A DNA stretch of 64,000 nt from Helianthus annuus (lineage: Eukaryota; Streptophyta; Magnoliopsida; Asterales; Asteraceae): the NCBI RefSeq assembly GCF_002127325.2, contig NC_035435.2, positions 16,408,002 through 16,472,001 on the forward strand, given 5' to 3'. Positions 19,331-30,151 of the stretch are shown piece by piece (position 1 is the stretch's first letter; each line of letters begins with the position of its first letter). The translations under genes were made by a program, and so were the position numbers. The notes below the pieces were generated by a model, which was not told the DNA's origin, ran no database searches, and saw nothing but the letters and a program-made list of their open reading frames with translations.

Positions 19331-22192
19331 CAAGAGTAGGTCCATCATTTAACTTGTTTTTGGACATTTGTTTCGGAATGTAATTGTCCAAGAAACATCC
19401 ATCATCTTCAGCTGAATCAGACAACACACTTTCAGCTGTGCTTTTGACAATTTCTGTCTGAACACTATCATCAGATGATGAAGAGGAAAATGTAACATCG
19501 ATTGAATCAGGAAGTTTCACTTCACTTTCTTCTCCAATTTCAACCATCCCCGATTGCTTTTTCGAATAGTTATCAAGAACAGGTGGTGGAACTTGATGAA
19601 AACCCACCCCGGTTCCATCAGAGTAAACATCTTCGCCAGCTTTGTTTTTCCCGATGGGTTTGGGAACAATATGTTGCAAAACAAAGCTTGCGGAGTTGTA
19701 ACTCTTAAGCTTCAACTGGATTCGCTCATTTTCAATTTCAGATTCTTGCACTTTAAGTTTCAATTTAGCGATTTCATCCAGTTGTTCGTTGATTGATTCT
19801 TCTTTTATCCTAAGCACAGTTTTTTATTGAACATTTTCTTTATATGTTTTACCATTTCGGTCATCATTATCTTTCATTGTGCTTTTAAGTTTCTCAAACT
19901 TTTCAGTTATCTAACAGTTTTCAAGAACTAACTTTTCATTTTCTTGCATAATCCTTTCATGATCAATTTTATCATTTTCAATTTTGTTAGTTAATTCTTT
20001 TAGCCGTTCAGTTGAAGCTTTCACCCTTTTATCACGATCAAGGATTTGATCCTCAACGCTTCTAACTCTCACAGTCAGATCCTCAATCTTCTTATCTTTG
20101 TGATAAGAGACTGTATTACAAACTTTGCATTCCTTGATGCAATTTTTGCAAACATCATCACCATTGACTTTCTTACCTGACTCAGTCGTTGACACGTTTG
20201 TACGGACCTGGCCTTTGGACTCAAAGACGGATTTAGAATCTACCTCAAGCGCCTTTGCTGCCAGCACTTTGTCAGCCATTTTTCCAAGATTTTCAGCATT
20301 CAACTCCTGAGTAGTGTTAATGATCCCAGTGTCAATCTTCTTTGACTCTTTCTCTTCTTTCTCTTTCTCTTCTTTCTTTTTCTCTTCCTTCTCTTTCTCT
20401 TGTCCGGTTCCCCACCATTTGTTCTGCCAATACTCATCATCCTCTTTGAACTCATTGATTATGGCTTCTATATCAAGAGTGTTGTGATCAACAACAATGT
20501 TTCCATCTGGGTCAAGATAACACTCCATGTCTGGATCCCATCTTCTTGCTCTTTTCGCTTCCAAATAGATACCAGATATTCTAATCATTCTGTTTTCAGC
20601 TAACATTCTTCTGTATTTATACTTCTGCTCTTCAGTTCTGTTGTCTTTCCAAGGAATAGGTTCATTTCTTGCCATGAAAGCGTATCCAACCGCATCCTCT
20701 TCAGGTAACAGCTCACTCCAGTCGTAACCCTCATCGTCGTGAATTACTGCAAGAGCTCTAGATCTCTCTTTGTTCTCTTCAACCTGCTTCAATCTTGGTG
20801 GTTCGGATTTATTCTGATGATAAATCGCCTTTTTGTAGTAGTCTTCCCTGAATGGGTTCTCAGAATCATCGGCATAAGCATTCCGGCATTCACGTTTGAA
20901 GTGACCTTTTTGCTTGCACTTGAAGCATGTCACCTTGGACTTGTCAAACCCCAATTTGGTAGATGGTCCACCGATTGTCTTCCTCACCGTGATTTCCATA
21001 AAACGCTGTGCACGACGAACTGCACTGGCCATACACCACCGTATGTCGATCAGTTCCATTTCTTCGGGATCAATCTGATCATAATCTTCTTTCGTCAGGT
21101 TGGTGTTGCCTATCTTCACAGCTACAAGGCTTTCATAAGATTCTAACACCGATGCCAAGAAAACCATCTGCTGCTTCGCCGATTCTTCGCTGAATTTCTG
21201 AGCGTTTTTTAAGTCTATAGCGATGTTGCATTGAAAAAGATTCTTTGCATTAGAATGACTTGCAGATGAAGACGATCCACTGTGAAATCCACTGCTTTGA
21301 TTGCTTGGACTTTCTTTGCTTGTTGTAGACACATTTTCAGCAGAAAACGCAGTTTTGGGAGATGATGTTTTTGGCAACATACTCTTTGGATAATACAAAT
21401 CCAAATTCTGCTGGTAGGATGAGTGATTGACTTTGTATGTCTTCTTCAATTCCAACTCGTGACTCTCGAGTTTCTCAATCAGCAAATCTACAGTCAACAC
21501 TTCTTGCGCTTTGATAGTATTTTTCACCATCAGCGCATAATATCGCCAATCCATCTCGTCTGGCAACAAATCGAACAATTTGTCTACTAGCTCATCTTCA
21601 GGATACTTAATTCCATGTCTAGCTAGTTCCAATTTCAGGTGCCCAAACCTCTCGATCATTTTTGAAACTGATTCATTCTTTAAACACCCAAACAAATCAA
21701 ATTCTTTCCTAAGAAGTTTCTTTTTGTTGTTCACGATTTCAGTACTTCCTAAACATTTCTTTCCTAACTTCTCCCAGAGATCTTTAGAACTAGAGTATTC
21801 AATCAAAGATATTATATCTTCTCGAACTGATTGAAATAGTAACGCGACACATTTCTGCTCTGCAACAAATGCCTCTATCTCTTTAGATGATGATAAAGTC
21901 TCTCCCTTTTTGCCACAATTATCATATCCATTTTTGAGACTCTTCCAGCTAGAGAACGCAAAAGCCATAAACCAGTCTTCGAACTTTTTCGCCCACCGAC
22001 TATATTCCTCAATAGCCATCAACTTCGGTGGTTTGTTGTAAGTTCCGAAGCACTTTCAGCTTCCAAAGCGCCCGATAACTTTTTCTTTGCATTTGGCGGG
22101 TTCTCATTGTTGTTGCTTGTAGATGTATCGTCTCCCGAATTTCCAGCAAATGCGTACATGTCGCTAAACGAGTTCAAGAAAATGTCATCCAT
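19331..22192 (-). pseudogene. gag: Copia-1 gag, N-terminal and central part
   Basis: Starts MDDIFLNSFSDMYAF at 22192, is frameshifted near 22020, then runs as a 703-residue frame (22022-19911) and, after a stop near 19911, a further 160 residues to the Ty3-B junction. The 703-residue part has a UBN2-type gag domain (about residues 50-190), the conserved block ENVSTTS...GGPSTKLGFDKSK and the knuckle CFKCKQKGHFKREC (366-379). An acidic/Lys-rich run (EKEKEEKKKEEKEKEEK) and a long coiled-coil region follow (LTVRVRSVEDQILDRDK...LKELTNKIE...). With the C-terminal piece at 9380-10226 the whole gag exceeds 1100 residues, far longer than an ordinary Copia gag. Confidence 0.88.
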
Positions 22193-22222
22193 CTTGAATG
22201 TACCTAAAAAATCAACCAACAC

Positions 22223-22690
22223 TTAGAAAAATTTTCGAAATTTTGAAAAACTGTGATTTCGAGCGAAATCACCTATTAGCGAAATCAACAGAATGCACTT
22301 CGAGTGAAATCAGAAGTGTATTCACGAGCGAAATCAAAAAGTTAAGTCCCTACGAGCGAAATTAGACAATGTATGTCCCTACGAGCGAAATTAGGTATTT
22401 CGCTCCAAATGGTCAAGTAACTTTTGAGCGAAATCAATCGTTTTCAAGCGAAACCCCTTCGATGACCGTAAAAGAGAAATCAGGTTTTTAGCTAATTTTC
22501 ACCATTTTTAGTCCGAATTTTAACCTGATTCTTTCTCGGGTTTGTTATTACTATGTTTTACACGTTATACTCGAAATTCAGTCCATTTCAACTGTAGGAA
22601 CCAGTTCAAATCAGAAAAGTATGAGAAGAAGTGAGTAGAAGTAAGAGAATCGGGTAGAATCAAGCTGTAGTAGTATGAACTCCTCGTCCT
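22223..22690 (-). repeat. Copia-1 leader with GCGAAAT motif array
   Basis: Between gag and the PBS, roughly 22255-22480 holds about ten copies of GAGCGAAATC-like motifs in both orientations (for example GATTTCG and CGAAATC separated by AG at 22256-22271). The same motif populates the element's LTR. The remainder (22480-22690) is plain AT-rich leader. Confidence 0.7.
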
Positions 22691-22704
22691 GAGCTCTGAT
22701 ACCA
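22691..22704 (-). promoter_or_regulatory. Copia-1 primer-binding site
   Basis: Minus-strand TGGTATCAGAGCTC lies two bases from the 5' LTR end, matching initiator tRNA-Met. Confidence 0.93.
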
Positions 22705-22706
22705 CT

Positions 22707-23196
22707 TGTTGGACCGTTCTATGACCCGAAATAGTCAGTTAAGGCAGTTCATCTTCGTGTACAAAGGCGGAAACAGTGTATACAAAGTCACAACAGCTTT
22801 TCCTTTCAATTTCCTTCTCTATTAATGCTTTCTGAGTAAATTTTGACAGAGTTTCAACACCAACAACATGACCTGATTTCGCTCCAAAGATGCATAAGCG
22901 AAATCACATTCTGGTATTTATAGTCATCAGGTTTCGCTCCAAACAACATGGACCTATGAGCGAACCCCATGATTTCCTTATGAGCGAAACCCCCTAGTGA
23001 CTATGAGCGAAATCACCTCTAATGTGTACACTGGAACGAAATTACAACACTAACTGATTTCGCTCCAAATGACACAGATGTCATTTGGGGCGAAATTAAC
23101 ACTTAAACTCCTAAAATCTGTTTTTCGACTCCGTACAACCTATCTAGACCTAAGACTCAATACAAACGTAGTCAACAGACATTTCATGCACCAACA
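22707..23196 (-). mobile_element. Copia-1 5' LTR
   Basis: A 490-bp LTR, minus orientation, with minus-strand TATA at 22915-22922 and the same GCGAAA inverted-repeat pairs as the 3' LTR. It ends CACCAACA and is followed by TSD TCCTC (23197-23201). Confidence 0.93.
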
Positions 23197-23201
23197 TCCT
23201 C

Positions 23202-24330
23202 GACGCAACGTACAACAACCTGATGCCGAACTGGCAACTATTATAGCACAGCAGATGGCTGCTGTACTACCAAATCTCATCACTCAAATTAATCAAGCCA
23301 ACAATAACAATAATGCACCTGCTCCGTGCAACTTTAAACAGTTTAAATCGGCTAAACCGCTCAAGTTTAGTGCTTCTGAAGGAGCAACTGGGCTCCTACA
23401 GTGGTTTGAGAGTACATTTCGCCATGTTCAGTGTCCTAACAACCGTAAAGTCTGGTTTGCTTGTAGTGTGTTTCAAAAGAGGGCACTCAAGTGATGGAAC
23501 GGAGTGATAAGAGATCGAGGGGTTGATGTTGCTTTGGGTCAAACATGGGAGGAACTCAGGGCTCTGATGATGAAAGATTTCTGCCCTCGTCACGAGCAGA
23601 GGGCACTAGAGAATGAGTTCGAACACCATGCTTATACCAACAGGTACGAGGAGTTGAGCTTGTTATGCCCAACGATGGTCACGCGTTTGGACAAGGCAAT
23701 AGAAAAGTACATTGACGGTCTACCAGATCCTATTCAGGATATCATCACTGGTAGCAATCCTACTACCGTCCGATAGGCCATTGAGCTAGCTGCAACCTTG
23801 ACTGACTCACAAGTCAACAAAGGTAAGCTCCACAGAAAAGGTGACAAGAAACAGTCTGATAAGACCAAGGAGCAAAAGGGTAAGAAAACAGAATCGTTAA
23901 AGAAGTCAAGGAAGCGAAAGGCTTCCAAGAACTTCGCAGTGGTGGCACATACTAACCAGACGGCCCCAAATTAACCCGCATAACCACCAGCCAAAAGACA
24001 GTATGTTGGCAATGCACCCTTGTGCAACAAATGTAACAGCCACCACCAACCACATGTACAGTGCTGCATTTGCACTAACTATGGGAAATCTGGTCATCTT
24101 GCCAACACCTGTCGATTAGCTCCCACCCAGAATCCAGCAGCACAAAACCCTGCACAATAACCTGCACAGCAGCCTGCACGACCTCACTATCCGCCTGGTT
24201 CATGCTACAATTGTGAGGACCTGACACACTACAAGAATCAATGCCCAAAGTTGGCAAACACAAACCAAGCTCAGGCTCGTGAGCGAGCCTTTAACATGAA
24301 CGCAAACGAGGCGCGTGCAGACAACGAGGT
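23202..24330 (+). pseudogene. gag: Ty3-A gag (continuation), decayed
   Basis: Continues the frame begun at 4756. It shows the Ty3 gag domain (KPLKFSASEGATGLLQWFEST...FCPRHEQRALENEF...YEELSLLCPTMV) and two zinc-finger remnants, CNKCNSHHQPHVQCCIC...GHLANTC and CYNCEDLTHYKNQC. Several in-frame stops interrupt it (near 23492, 23774, 23971, 23980 and 24160). Most look like TGG-to-TGA or CAA/CAG-to-TAA/TAG changes, the pattern expected from deamination of methylated cytosine in silenced DNA. Not functional. Confidence 0.88.
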
Positions 24331-24830
24331 GGTGAACGGTACGTTCTTTGTTAACAACCAACCTACTTCTGTTCTTTTTGATTCGGGAGCCGATAAGAGT
24401 TTTGTATCCTTAGCTTTTGAGCCTTTGTTTCCATGATTAGAACAAAACTAGGAAAGCCCTTGACATTAGAAGTAGCTAGTGGTGAACCCGTTGTACTCGA
24501 TTCTGTCCTTCGAAATTGCTAGTTGAACCTTAATAACCATTTTTTTCCTATCGACCTCACGCCAATGCAAGTTGGGAGCTTTGATGTTATAGTAGGAATG
24601 GATTGGTTAGCCAAATACCACGCTGAGGTAGTTTGTTTTGAACAGATTGTTCATGTACCACTTTCGACTGGTGACATCTTAGAGGTTCGTGGTGAGAAAC
24701 ATGCTAGTAGTCTCAAACTCATGACATGTACCCAAGCCAAAAAATACCTACGAAAGAACTATGTAGCCTTCTTGGCACATGTCGTAGAGGAGAAAGGCAA
24801 AGGTAAGACTATTCAAGATATCCCTGTTGT
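24331..24830 (+). pseudogene. pol: Ty3-A aspartic protease, decayed
   Basis: Contains VLFDSGADKSFV with the catalytic Asp at about 24380, a stop after LFP near 24436, then a second piece with the VIVGMDWLAKYHAE motif near 24585-24620. Homologous to the proteases at 14613-16238 and 41481-41813. Interrupted, not functional. Confidence 0.88.
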
Positions 24831-26296
24831 TCGGGATTATCCTGAGGTATTTCCTGAAGAATTACGAGGTTTACCCCAGCACGTCAAGTTGAATTTCGGA
24901 TTGATCTTGTACCTGGTGCAAATCCTATTGCTAAATCTCCATACCGTCTTGCACCATCTGAGATGCAAGAGTTATCTAAACAGCTTCAGGAACTTTCTGA
25001 TAAAGGATTTATCCGTCCAAGCTTTTCACATTGGGGCGCTCTTGTTCTATTTGTGAAAAAGAAAGATGGATCTTTCTGAATGTGTATCGATTACGTGAGC
25101 TCAACAAGCTCACCATCAAGAATCGATATCCCCTACCTCGCATTGATGATCTCTTTGATCAGTTACAGGGTGCTACTTGCTTTTCAAAGATTGATCTACG
25201 TTCTGGGTATCATCAGCTTCGTGTACTCGAAGAATATATTCCCAAGACAGCTTTTCACACAAGATATGGTCACTATGAGTTTACTATTATGCCCTTTGGT
25301 TTGACTAATGCCCCTGTTGTTTTCATGGACTTGATGAATAAGGTTTGTAAGCCTTATTTGGACAAGTTCATCATTGTTTTCATTGATGACATTCCAATTT
25401 ATTCAAAGACACGAGCCGATCACGAACAACATCTCCGTCTTACAATGGAACTCCTAAAGAAAGAACAACTTTTCGTCAAGTTCTCCAAGTGGGAATTTTG
25501 GCTTAAGGAAGTTCAATTTTTGGGACACAACGTTAACGAACAAGGTATACATGTAGATCCCGCCAAAATCAGTGTGATTAAGGATTGGGATACACCAACT
25601 ACTCCTTCCAAGGTTCGTTCATTTCTTGGGCTCGGGGATTATTACCGCCGTTTTATTGCAAACTTCTCCAAGATTGTGGTTCCTCTCACAGCTTTAACTC
25701 AAAAGAATAAACCTTTTGAGTGGGGACCCAAACAGGAAGAAGCTTCTCAGACCTTGAAACAGAAACTCTGTGATGCACCTATCTTATCTTTACCTGAGGG
25801 CAACGACGATTTTGTCGTATATTGTGATGCATCCAACTTAGGCGTTGGCTGCGTTCTCATGCAGAGAAACAAAGTCATAGCCTATACATCAAGACAACTA
25901 AAGGTACACGAGAAAAACAACACAACTCATGATCTTGAGTGAGGCGCTGTAGTTTTTGCTCTCAAAATCTGGAGGCACTACCTGTACGGTGCAAAATGTG
26001 CAGTGTTCATTGACCACAAAAGTCTCCAGCATATTTTCAATCAGAAAGAACTCAACATGAGGCAACGACGTTGGGTTGAACTTCTAAACGAATACGATTG
26101 CGAAATTCGCTACCATCCTGGTAAGGCAAATTTTGTGGCTGACGCGTTGAGTCATAAAGAGCGCGTTAAGCTTCACTGTGTTCAGGTTCGATCTGATATT
26201 CAAACCCGCATTTCTCAGGTTCAACATACTTGTGTTACACAAGACATGATGGGTAAAGAATTACCTTATCATATTAAGCCTGATCTTGAACTAAAG
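24831..26296 (+). pseudogene. pol: Ty3-A RT and RNase H, decayed; integrase missing
   Basis: Begins in the protease-RT linker ([17 protein letters not shown]), is frameshifted near 24880-25030, then a 303-residue frame (25031-25942) covers RT with [26 protein letters not shown] and the catalytic FIDD (residues 117-120). RNase H follows with [13 protein letters not shown], a stop at about 25940, then DHKSLQHIF...[14 protein letters not shown]. The sequence stops in the RNase H-integrase linker at 26296 and is fused directly to an LTR start. The whole integrase, chromodomain and PPT are deleted. Confidence 0.9.
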
Positions 26297-28027
26297 TGTG
26301 ACATCTGTGCTTGTGTAATCATTGTACAAACTCTAAACAATTCAATATCAATAAAACAATGTATTTTGATCCCAATGATTGTTATTTATGTTTGACATTT
26401 TGCACGTTTTGATTTTTGATTGATTTTGAACTCTATATCGCTTTCTGGAAAGTTATACGCAAACTGATGCGTAAACGTAATCAGTTTAACGCGACAAACA
26501 CTCCGGAACAACAACATAAGCTTAACATACCTTAAATAACCTATACATTACTTTTTAATGGGTTTGGTATGGCAAAAACAAGTTTATTCACTTACAGGGA
26601 CTATTTGCGTCAAACTGCAAAAGTCTGCCCTTTCGTATGGCAACGTACCTTCCAGAATATGATCATAAGCTAAACATACCATAAATAACCTAAGCCTAGC
26701 TTAGAAATAAGCTTTGAATGGTTCGGGTTGTGAAAATATGCTTACTTGATTATACAGGGACTAAAAGTGTCATAAACGACGTAAGTTTGCATTTACGCGC
26801 ATATCTTACGTTTTGACCACATCCGGACATCCAAAATTTTTGTAGACACTAAAATATTTTTATTTTAGTGATCGGAATGCAAAAATACCATTCTTCGCTT
26901 AATTTGGATCGTTTTTGCGTCCGTTCGAGTTTCGTCGTAATTAAACGAACAACGTGATCGTATGACCAAAACAAGCCGACATCCCTGATATTTCCGAGCA
27001 TATTTTGTGTCCCCTATACCTTAACGTCCTTATAACACCTGAAAAATGGGTTAGCGGATGTTAAAAACGTTGAAAACAAGTTCAAATACGTGCAGGGACC
27101 ATTTCTTCCAAACTTTGAAAGTTCTAGCCTACCCCTCGCGTCGCGCCATAGCCTAGGGGCTGTGTTGTGGCACCACGCCACCACCTAATCTGGGCAGAAA
27201 GTTGTTTTGGCAATTCAGCTGAAATCCTTGGTTTTTGTTTGATTCTTTTGGGTACTTAATCATTAAGTTAACACTTCTCCAAGGCTTTAAACCTGCACCA
27301 AACACTTGTGTGGACAAGATAATTGCTTAGGCAATACATAACACACATGTAATGATCTTGTTCATCATCCAAAACTATAAATACCCCCTCACCTCTTCCA
27401 TGTTCTTTCCTCATTTCAAATTTAGAACTCTAAGTGGAGGAATCCCTGCAAAGGAGCCACCTACCTGAGTTCTAAGATCATCCTTCTAGCCTTTGAACAC
27501 CAAGTGAGTGTTCTTTCATGGCTTAAGTAGTGATTTTCAGCTTTGTAGAGCTGAAAGTCAAACTGTTTGACCAACAGTTTAACTTTCGGTTTTGGCCATC
27601 TATTGGTCAAGTCAAAGTTCAATTGAACTTTGCAACGTGATTGTAATCACGACGGTTATAATCCTTAGCGATTATACCTACTGATTACCACGTTAACTAG
27701 GTGTAGTCGCATTTTGCAACGAAACTACTTTTAGGTATCAAAACACTTTGTTTTGATACCAAATCAGTTTTCTAAGTTAGTTAAACATGTTTTGACATGT
27801 TTAACTCGTCGCTACTAGTTTAGTGCTTGTTTGGGGTCGTAAGTTAAGCGGTCTAAACAACCGCTTAGACTTTCGAACCCGACCCGTTTGGTCGATCATT
27901 AGGATCCGACCAAGCATGTTTAGTGATCATAGTTGCATAGGGAATAACCTCTGAGGTTATACCTTATGATCACATAGGATTGGTTTGTCATTTGTTAAGT
28001 AGTTTACATGCCCATAGAAAATGACCA
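26297..28027 (+). mobile_element. Ty3-A-type LTR, truncated at its 3' end
   Basis: Begins TGTGACATCTGTGCTT, like the 3' LTR at 60044, and stays alignable with it (shared AAGTTATACGCAAACTGATG and many other blocks) until about 28027. There the related LTR continues AAAATGCCC but here the sequence jumps into the Ty3-C LTR. It holds a plus-strand TATA (27376-27383). A GC-rich block around 27135-27180 (CCCCTCGCGTCGCGCC) replaces the palindrome found at the same place in the 3' LTR. It may be the shared middle LTR of a tandem element pair. Confidence 0.8.
27376..27383 (+). promoter_or_regulatory. TATA box in middle Ty3-A LTR
   Basis: TATAAATA followed by CCCCCTCACCTC, about 200 bp downstream of the variable GC-rich cassette. 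The equivalent TATA in the 3' LTR is at 61126-61132. Confidence 0.55.
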
Positions 28028-28028
28028 A

Positions 28029-30115
28029 ATATTTGTAAATAAAGTCGTGGCGAAATATATTTTGAAAATCCCACCTCCGAATATTTGTAAATAAAGTCGT
28101 GGCGAAATATATTTTGAAAACATGTCGAAAATAATTCTAACACTTGTAAATAATTCTAAGTGTTAGGTTTTAGAAAAATTTTGCCAGAGTTTCCTCTGTA
28201 ACTGGAGGTGGCCACGCTTTCAAACGTATCATTTTCTTTTACCAAATCATTTCAACAACTTCTTGATTCAACCAAACAATTTCTGACACATCAAACTAGT
28301 CGACAAGCATGTAAATTGCATAATCACATGAACTTGTGGTTTTTCCGAAAACTATAGTGTAGATCCCGTTATATTTTGTGGATCTATGTGTAAAGTAACT
28401 TAATATCGTAAAAACCTCGTTCTTAGAATGAATCTATCTTTACATCTTCTTGTCAACTTTTACAAAAATTGTTATTTTGTCGGATCTTTCATTTCACAAG
28501 TGTTTATACACTTGTGGTTTGTAAAAAATCATACTCGTTAGTGTGTTATCCGACTTTTATAAGACATGATTTTCTCGACACTTGGTCCTTTGAAAATACC
28601 ACTTGCAGATACGTAGATCTGCTAGTTTTAAACACTATTTTACAAGTAAAAATACTTTTACACAAGTTCATGTTTCTCGTGTGGTAGAGTTTCACCTTTT
28701 AACCCTTGTACCGTCCGAAACAAGCTTATGTCAAGATCCATGATCTTAACCAAACCGGGTTAAATGATGATCCGAGCTACCACATCATAGATCGGGCCTC
28801 AATATTCACAACTTTCAAATACTACAACTTTTACACAAGTATTAAGCTTTTATCCAACAATATTCATGTTTTAGTAGCCTTTAAAGCTTCAAAAGATAAG
28901 TTTCCGCATTTTAACCGTTATAAATCTTATTAACCACCTTAGATTAGTTCAAGTATGAGTTTTAAGTGTTATACCTCTAGCTCGAGGCTATGGAAGAATC
29001 TATGCGAAGAAGTGGTGGATAAAAGCAAGATAACGAGGTCCTTCGCCTTCCGTTAGCTCCAAGACTCCTTATGCGTGACCCGAAAGACTTGTGTAACCTT
29101 GGAATGAATGGATCAAGAGCCGAAAATGGGTGGGTGCCAAGGGGGGTGTTCAGCTGTAGCTATGGAGGCAAGAGAGAGAGAGTTTTGGTTGTGGTGAATT
29201 GTGTGAATGAACTCTTGTGTTAAGTGTAGGTATTTATAGACAAACTCTTGTTCTTAATCCATTGGTTACAATGTTCCCTAGATATTAGGCAATTATAATA
29301 AAATAATCTAACTTTGTACCCTTGTGTTCCCCCTAGTTGGGCCGATTACATGAGGGGGGGGGGGTCTTGGTTCAATCTCAAGTATATAGTTAGAGTTTAG
29401 TTTAGTTAAGTAGGTTAGATTTAGGGGTTAACTTAGTTAGTCACATGTTGTGCTTTAACGCGGGTGTTAGGGTATTCAGGGACCCTAACTGGCTCAGAAA
29501 AAGACCAATAATATTATTGTCAATATTTTTATGTTCCGGGTATAGTCCGGTTGTTCGGTTGGATAGTAATCCGTTAAAGTGCTTAAGTAAGCTTTTAAGT
29601 GTCGTAAATAATATTTTTAGTGACACAACTCATTATGCAAAGTGTCAGGAATATTTTCCTCATGTTTTGGCACTTTATTAGTTGGCCAGAAGCTAGTATG
29701 TTAATAAAAGTGCTGTGTTTCGTGCTTAGAGTATGTTTTAGGCACATCCAGTCATTATATCTTATTCCTAGAGACGCAATTCTACAACCCTTGTATCCCT
29801 ACACTCACTATGGGTGTAGTAAAATATTTCTGGCTCATACAGGCCCTTAGAGGCAGTGTCTGCCTGATGCTGGCTTTATCAGCATGTTCAATAGGTTATC
29901 CGTTCTAATGCTACTGTGCTTTAGTGCATCATGTTTGTCACTAAGGTTCAACTTGTAAATAATGTAGTGACGGAAATCAAAGTATGATGCAGGAATATAC
30001 AAGTACTAGAAATCAAGTAGCAGTTCGTCAGCAATTTCAGTTAAGCACAGTAATTAAGCATCAATTAATTATTAATTAAATCGTACGGATACCTGGTTTA
30101 GTGAGGGTTGCCACA
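28029..30115 (-). mobile_element. Ty3-C 3' LTR, truncated
   Basis: Ends GGTTGCCACA on plus next to the PPT (LTR start in sense TGTGGCAACC). It matches 46753-48444 but lacks the equivalent of 45381-46752. At the truncation a 52-bp segment is tandemly doubled (ATATTTG at 28029 and 28081). It keeps about 354 bp (29026-29379) that the 5' LTR has lost, including the minus-strand TATA at 29231-29238. A G-run lies near 29353-29363. Confidence 0.85.
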
Positions 30116-30126
30116 TTCTCCCCCCG
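30116..30126 (-). promoter_or_regulatory. Ty3-C polypurine tract
   Basis: Minus-strand CGGGGGGAGAA abuts the LTR start TGTGGCAACC. Confidence 0.85.
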
Positions 30127-30132
30127 TTAAAG

Positions 30133-30151
30133 AAATTTCGTCCCGAAATTT
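30133..30151 (-). promoter_or_regulatory. Conserved hairpin between pol and PPT (Ty3-C)
   Basis: AAATTTCG/CGAAATTT, an 8-bp stem with a 3-base loop, 6-7 bases upstream of the PPT in sense and touching the pol stop region. Confidence 0.65.

Larger units (their letters stand above)
4765..23196 (-). mobile_element. Copia-1: Ty1/Copia retrotransposon, minus strand, TSD TCCTC
   Basis: Two LTRs (491 and 490 bp) begin and end TGTTGG...CCAACA and are flanked by TCCTC on both sides. The PBS is next to the right LTR and the PPT next to the left one, so the element runs on the minus strand. Order in sense: 5' LTR, leader with a short-motif array, very long gag, [Ty3-B inserted], gag C-terminus, protease-integrase, inverted LTR/PBS fragment replacing RT, RNase H end, a long 3' non-coding region, PPT, 3' LTR. 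By eye the LTRs differ at about nine substitutions and one indel. The huge gag, repeated PPT-like tracts and long 3' region are Sirevirus-like, but I cannot confirm the lineage. Confidence 0.93.

Noticed and set aside
23069..23201. Open plus-strand frame through the Copia-1 LTR joined to Ty3-A gag, as a chimeric gene
   Set aside because: The frame is open by chance through the LTR; no plus-strand promoter or start is supported there.
28469..28933. Pairs of identical small plus-strand ORFs also found at 47141-47605
   Set aside because: Both are the two LTRs of Ty3-C. The AT-rich sequence gives chance frames antisense to the element.
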